From: Myxacorys chilensis ATA2-1-KO14
GTDB lineage: Bacteria; Cyanobacteriota; Cyanobacteriia; Leptolyngbyales; Leptolyngbyaceae
Direction of reading: 5' to 3'
DNA: 64,000 bases
Assembly: GCA_019359275.1 (NCBI GenBank)
Contig: JAHHHP010000007.1
Span: 1 to 64,000 of the forward strand
Numbering within the stretch: the first letter of the stretch is position 1; the number at the start of each line of letters is the position of its first letter. The notes below the pieces were generated by a model. That model did no database searches. It saw only the letters and a program-made list of their open reading frames with translations, and was not told the origin of the DNA. Below, one piece after another: positions 61,401-64,000 of this stretch. Made by a program: the position numbers and the translations under genes.

Positions 61401-63074
61401 TTACTTGACTACTCGGCTAGCGTTCAAAATGGCGAGGAGGGCAACCCCCACATCAGCAAAGACGGCTTCCCAAAGGGTAGCGACTCCCAACGCACCAAGC
61501 AGGATAAAAAACGCTTTGATCGTCATTGCCATGACAATATTTTGGATCACAATCTTATGAGTCTTTCGCCCAATTTGAATGGCTTCCGCAATCTTAGAAG
61601 GGGCATCGCTCATGATCACCACGTCAGCCGTTTCGATCGCGGCATCTGATCCCAATCCACCCATTGCCATGCCGACATCGGCTCTAGCAATCACCGGAGC
61701 ATCATTAATCCCATCCCCGACAAACACAACTTTGCCTTTGCCTGCTTCGCGTAAAATTTGTTCGATAGCCTCTACTTTCCCTTCCGGTAATAGTTCAGCC
61801 CGATAGTCACTTAAGCCCAACTGTTTCGCAACTCCATCCGCAACGTTCTCATTGTCGCCCGTGAGCATGATCGCTTTAGGAACATTGATTTTTCTCAGCG
61901 ATCGAATTGCCTCAACCGCATCCGGCTTCAGTTCGTCAGCAATGATAATTCGTCCAGCATATGTTCCATTCACCGCAAGATGAACAACGGTTCCATCGAC
62001 ATCACAAACGTCATGAGCAATGTTTTCACGATGGAGGAATCGATCGTTCCCTGCAATCACAATCTGATTACCGATTTTCGCTTGAATGCCATGACCCGCA
62101 ATCTCCTTATAGTCTTGCACTTGAGAATCATCGATCGCTTGTCCGTAAGCCGTACGAATCGACTGAGCGACCGGGTGATTAGAATGAGATTCCACTTGCG
62201 CTGCAAGAGCCAGTAACTTTGCTTCAGTAAAGCCGTTTTGCGGCACAATTTGAGTGACTTTGAATATGCCTTGTGTCAGTGTTCCAGTTTTATCAAACAT
62301 AACGGTATTCACTGCTGCCAGCGTATCCAGGTAAGTTGATCCTTTGACCAAAATGCCGCGTTTCGCCGCTCCGCCAACTCCACCAAAATAGCCAAGCGGA
62401 ATGCTAATCACCAATCCACACGGGCAGGAAATAACCAGTAAAACTAAAGCGTTATAGACCCAACGGAAGCGATCGGCATCGGTTGGATTATTCATGAATA
62501 GCGGCGGAATGATCGCTACGGCTAATGAAAGGAAAACCACGATCGGGGTATAAACTCTAGCGAACTTGCGAATAAACTTCTCAGTTTCTGCTTTCTTGCT
62601 GCTGGCATTTTCCACCAGTTCTAAAATTCGAGCGATCGACGACTCACCAAACAACTTAGTCGTCTTAATGGTCAAAACACCCGATTGATTGATCATCCCC
62701 GCTAAAACCGATTCTCCGACTTTCACAGTTCGCGGAACCGATTCACCCGTCAGGGCAGAGGTATCAACTTGAGAGTTTCCATCCAGAATTTTGCCATCAA
62801 GCGGAATCTTTTCTCCTGGCTTGACGAGAATAACGTCGCCAATCTTGACCGACTCTGGAGAAACTGGTTTGACTTCGCCATTCACTTTCAGATTCGCGGT
62901 GTCAGGACGAACCTCTAGCAGCGCACTGATTGATTTGCGCGATCGCCCCACCGCATAGCCCTGAAATAGTTCTCCGATTCGGAAGAACAGCATCACGGCA
63001 ACCGCTTCCGGTAAAAGGTGAATCGCGATCGCGCCCAGCGTGGCGATCGCCATCAAGAAATTCTCATCGAACAC
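61401..63074 (-). CDS. Heavy-metal P1B-type ATPase, main part of a frameshifted gene
   Basis: A 557-aa fragment holding everything but the N-terminus of a Zn/Cd/Pb-type exporter. It has the actuator domain motif ALTGESVPR, the metal-binding CPC in VISCPCGLVIS, the phosphorylation site DKTGTLTQG, the HP motif (SHSNHPVAQS), and the hinge GDGINDAPVIARADVGMAMG. It opens with GTG at 63074 (VFDENFLMAIATLGAIA), which is internal in normal homologues. Transmembrane helices 1-2 are missing or out of frame, so this part alone is unlikely to work. Confidence 0.85.
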   Translation of the reverse strand: MFDENFLMAIATLGAIAIHLLPEAVAVMLFFRIGELFQGYAVGRSRKSISALLEVRPDTANLKVNGEVKPVSPESVKIGDVILVKPGEKIPLDGKILDGNSQVDTSALTGESVPRTVKVGESVLAGMINQSGVLTIKTTKLFGESSIARILELVENASSKKAETEKFIRKFARVYTPIVVFLSLAVAIIPPLFMNNPTDADRFRWVYNALVLLVISCPCGLVISIPLGYFGGVGGAAKRGILVKGSTYLDTLAAVNTVMFDKTGTLTQGIFKVTQIVPQNGFTEAKLLALAAQVESHSNHPVAQSIRTAYGQAIDDSQVQDYKEIAGHGIQAKIGNQIVIAGNDRFLHRENIAHDVCDVDGTVVHLAVNGTYAGRIIIADELKPDAVEAIRSLRKINVPKAIMLTGDNENVADGVAKQLGLSDYRAELLPEGKVEAIEQILREAGKGKVVFVGDGINDAPVIARADVGMAMGGLGSDAAIETADVVIMSDAPSKIAEAIQIGRKTHKIVIQNIVMAMTIKAFFILLGALGVATLWEAVFADVGVALLAILNASRVVK

Positions 63075-63325
63075 CCGCCCTTTAAGAATGTTGCGCCCAA
63101 TACTGCATACTCCGCGATCGAGAACGGTGTAGTGTGCAGTTGCTTTTCAAAGAGGATGCCGACCAAGAATAGAGCGACCACGATCGCCACAACTTTAATT
63201 TCTTGTTTTAGACCACCATCGCCGTGATCATGATCGTGGTCATCCTCATTGTTGTGAGAGCGTACTGGCTTAGGGTCGTCATCACAACCACAGCAGCTTG
63301 ATTGAGGAGATCTCTGTGCTTTCAT
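63053..63325 (-). pseudogene. N-terminal part of the same P-type ATPase, out of frame
   Basis: Ninety residues with a metal-binding leader (SSCCGCDDDPKPVRSHNNED, then a His/Asp-rich HDHDHGDGG), one membrane helix (IKVVAIVVALFLVGILF) and the family's FSIAEYAV. Then the frame shifts: the DNA goes directly to the codons for GRNILKGRVFDENF in another frame. About 15 codons normally separating these parts, including much of the second helix, are missing. The gene therefore carries a frameshifting deletion near 63095-63115, or a sequencing/assembly fault. Confidence 0.8.
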
Positions 63326-63566
63326 TAGGTTTTTTGAAGGATGGTGACTTTTGAGCTTCTGAGCATAGACTCAGATATTAAGCAGAAAAAGACGATAGAC
63401 GGATCAGGTTTTTGCTGGGTCAAGATGATCTGCAACCTCTCGGTAGCCGTTTCGACCTTGCGATAGCTCACTAAACGAGTCGATGGGCATGGCTTTAATA
63501 TATGAACATTAATTCAGATGTTTCTCACTCTAACTGACGGTTGCGGTCTTGATCAAGCGTTTTTAA

Positions 63567-64000
63567 CTAATTATGAGTGCTATTTCCAGAAGTGCGATCG
63601 AGCGTCTGATCGTCCCACGATGCCGGATCTTCTGATGGCTCTAAGTGGGTAATCACATGACTTCCGGGAAGAGCGTGCGAGATCGCTAACTCGATCTCTT
63701 CACACAGATCATGCCCGTGCTGTACCGTCCATTCCCCTGGTACTAAAACGTGAAAAGAGATAAAGCGGCGCGATCCGGCAACTCGTGTGAGCAAAGCATG
63801 AAACTGAATCCCTTTTTCTTGATAAGGCATGAGCAGATTCATAATCGTTTGTTGCTCATTTGCTGAAAGGGAGCGATCGAGCAACCCCGAACCTGTTTCA
63901 CGCAGCAGCCGAAATCCTGCCCAAATAATGTTTGCTGCCACAATCAGCGCAATGATCGGATCAAGCACCAACCAGCCCGTTAATTTCACAATGAGGATGC
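63567..64000 (-). CDS. CDF-family cation efflux protein, C-terminal part (truncated by window edge)
   Basis: The C-terminal 144 or so residues of a cation diffusion facilitator that exports Zn2+ or similar ions. It includes the last membrane segment (WLVLDPIIALIVAANIIWAG) and the cytoplasmic metal-binding dimer domain (HALLTRVAGSRRFISFHVLV, EWTVQHGHDLCEEIE, HVITHLEPSED). An internal GTG at 63989 could be read as a start, but the frame continues open to the edge and typical homologues are about 300 aa. It lies 241 bases upstream of the metal ATPase on the same strand: a metal-efflux locus. Confidence 0.85.
   Translation of the reverse strand, partial: ILIVKLTGWLVLDPIIALIVAANIIWAGFRLLRETGSGLLDRSLSANEQQTIMNLLMPYQEKGIQFHALLTRVAGSRRFISFHVLVPGEWTVQHGHDLCEEIELAISHALPGSHVITHLEPSEDPASWDDQTLDRTSGNSTHN

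Overview
The window is chromosomal DNA of a cyanobacterium, probably a filamentous Leptolyngbya-like lineage, although the genus is an inference. The evidence is the very frequent HIP1 octamer GCGATCGC on both strands and a set of genes that only oxygenic phototrophs carry: psb27 (PSII assembly), chlM (chlorophyll), a phylloquinone operon menA-menC-menE, a Ycf49-type DUF2499/DUF3593 pair, a neutral invertase and a cold-shock-type RRM protein. Coding density is normal and most genes are recognisable housekeeping or transport genes.

Layout. 0-6 kb: a polar amino-acid ABC transporter operon with a RidA deaminase, a HAD phosphatase, a small conserved protein and the lytic transglycosylase MltA. 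6-10.9 kb: a Na+/H+ antiporter, then a duplicated DUF4394 gene, then a 156-bp stray copy of the antiporter 3' end, and a Uma2 nuclease. 10.9-14.8 kb (minus strand): an unknown protein, a metallophosphoesterase, and a TVP38 / MerA-like oxidoreductase pair. 15-16.2 kb: urease accessory genes ureE and ureF. 16.2-19 kb is the accessory highlight: a 1.1-kb non-coding stretch with ten 21-bp tandem repeats, then a full-length homologue of the Pseudomonas ethylene-forming enzyme (EFE), then a small inverted-repeat element and a frameshifted NB-ARC/WD40 remnant.

19-34 kb: a coiled-coil protein, CsaB, the DUF2499-DUF3593-tsaB-AllA cluster, a BON protein, an FHA-fused class A PBP, NDH-2, a TPR protein, CsbD, a GPH-family sugar transporter and neutral invertase. 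34.6-40.4 kb: a CBS/GAF histidine kinase followed by a REC-kinase, a GT4 glycosyltransferase, tRNA-Leu(UAG), and an RHH regulator with upstream iterons. 40.5-47.7 kb: menE/menC/menA, an HNH protein, purE, nagA, a structured intergenic element (candidate sRNA) and chlM. 47.8-53.5 kb: VOC protein, TilS, KGK protein, CcsA, a MazF-type toxin-antitoxin pair, an adenosine-deaminase-like hydrolase and Psb27. 53.6-58 kb: the pstSCAB phosphate transporter with Pho-box-like repeats upstream. 58-64 kb: an RRM protein, DUF937 protein, a membrane GTPase, a heavy-metal P-type ATPase broken by a frameshifting deletion, and the end of a CDF cation exporter.

How it fits together. The most notable idea is metabolic: EFE makes ethylene from 2-oxoglutarate and, in a side reaction, guanidine from L-arginine. 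Guanidine can be hydrolysed to urea, which needs urease, and the urease maturation genes lie directly upstream. This link is inference from gene order; no guanidine hydrolase is in the window.
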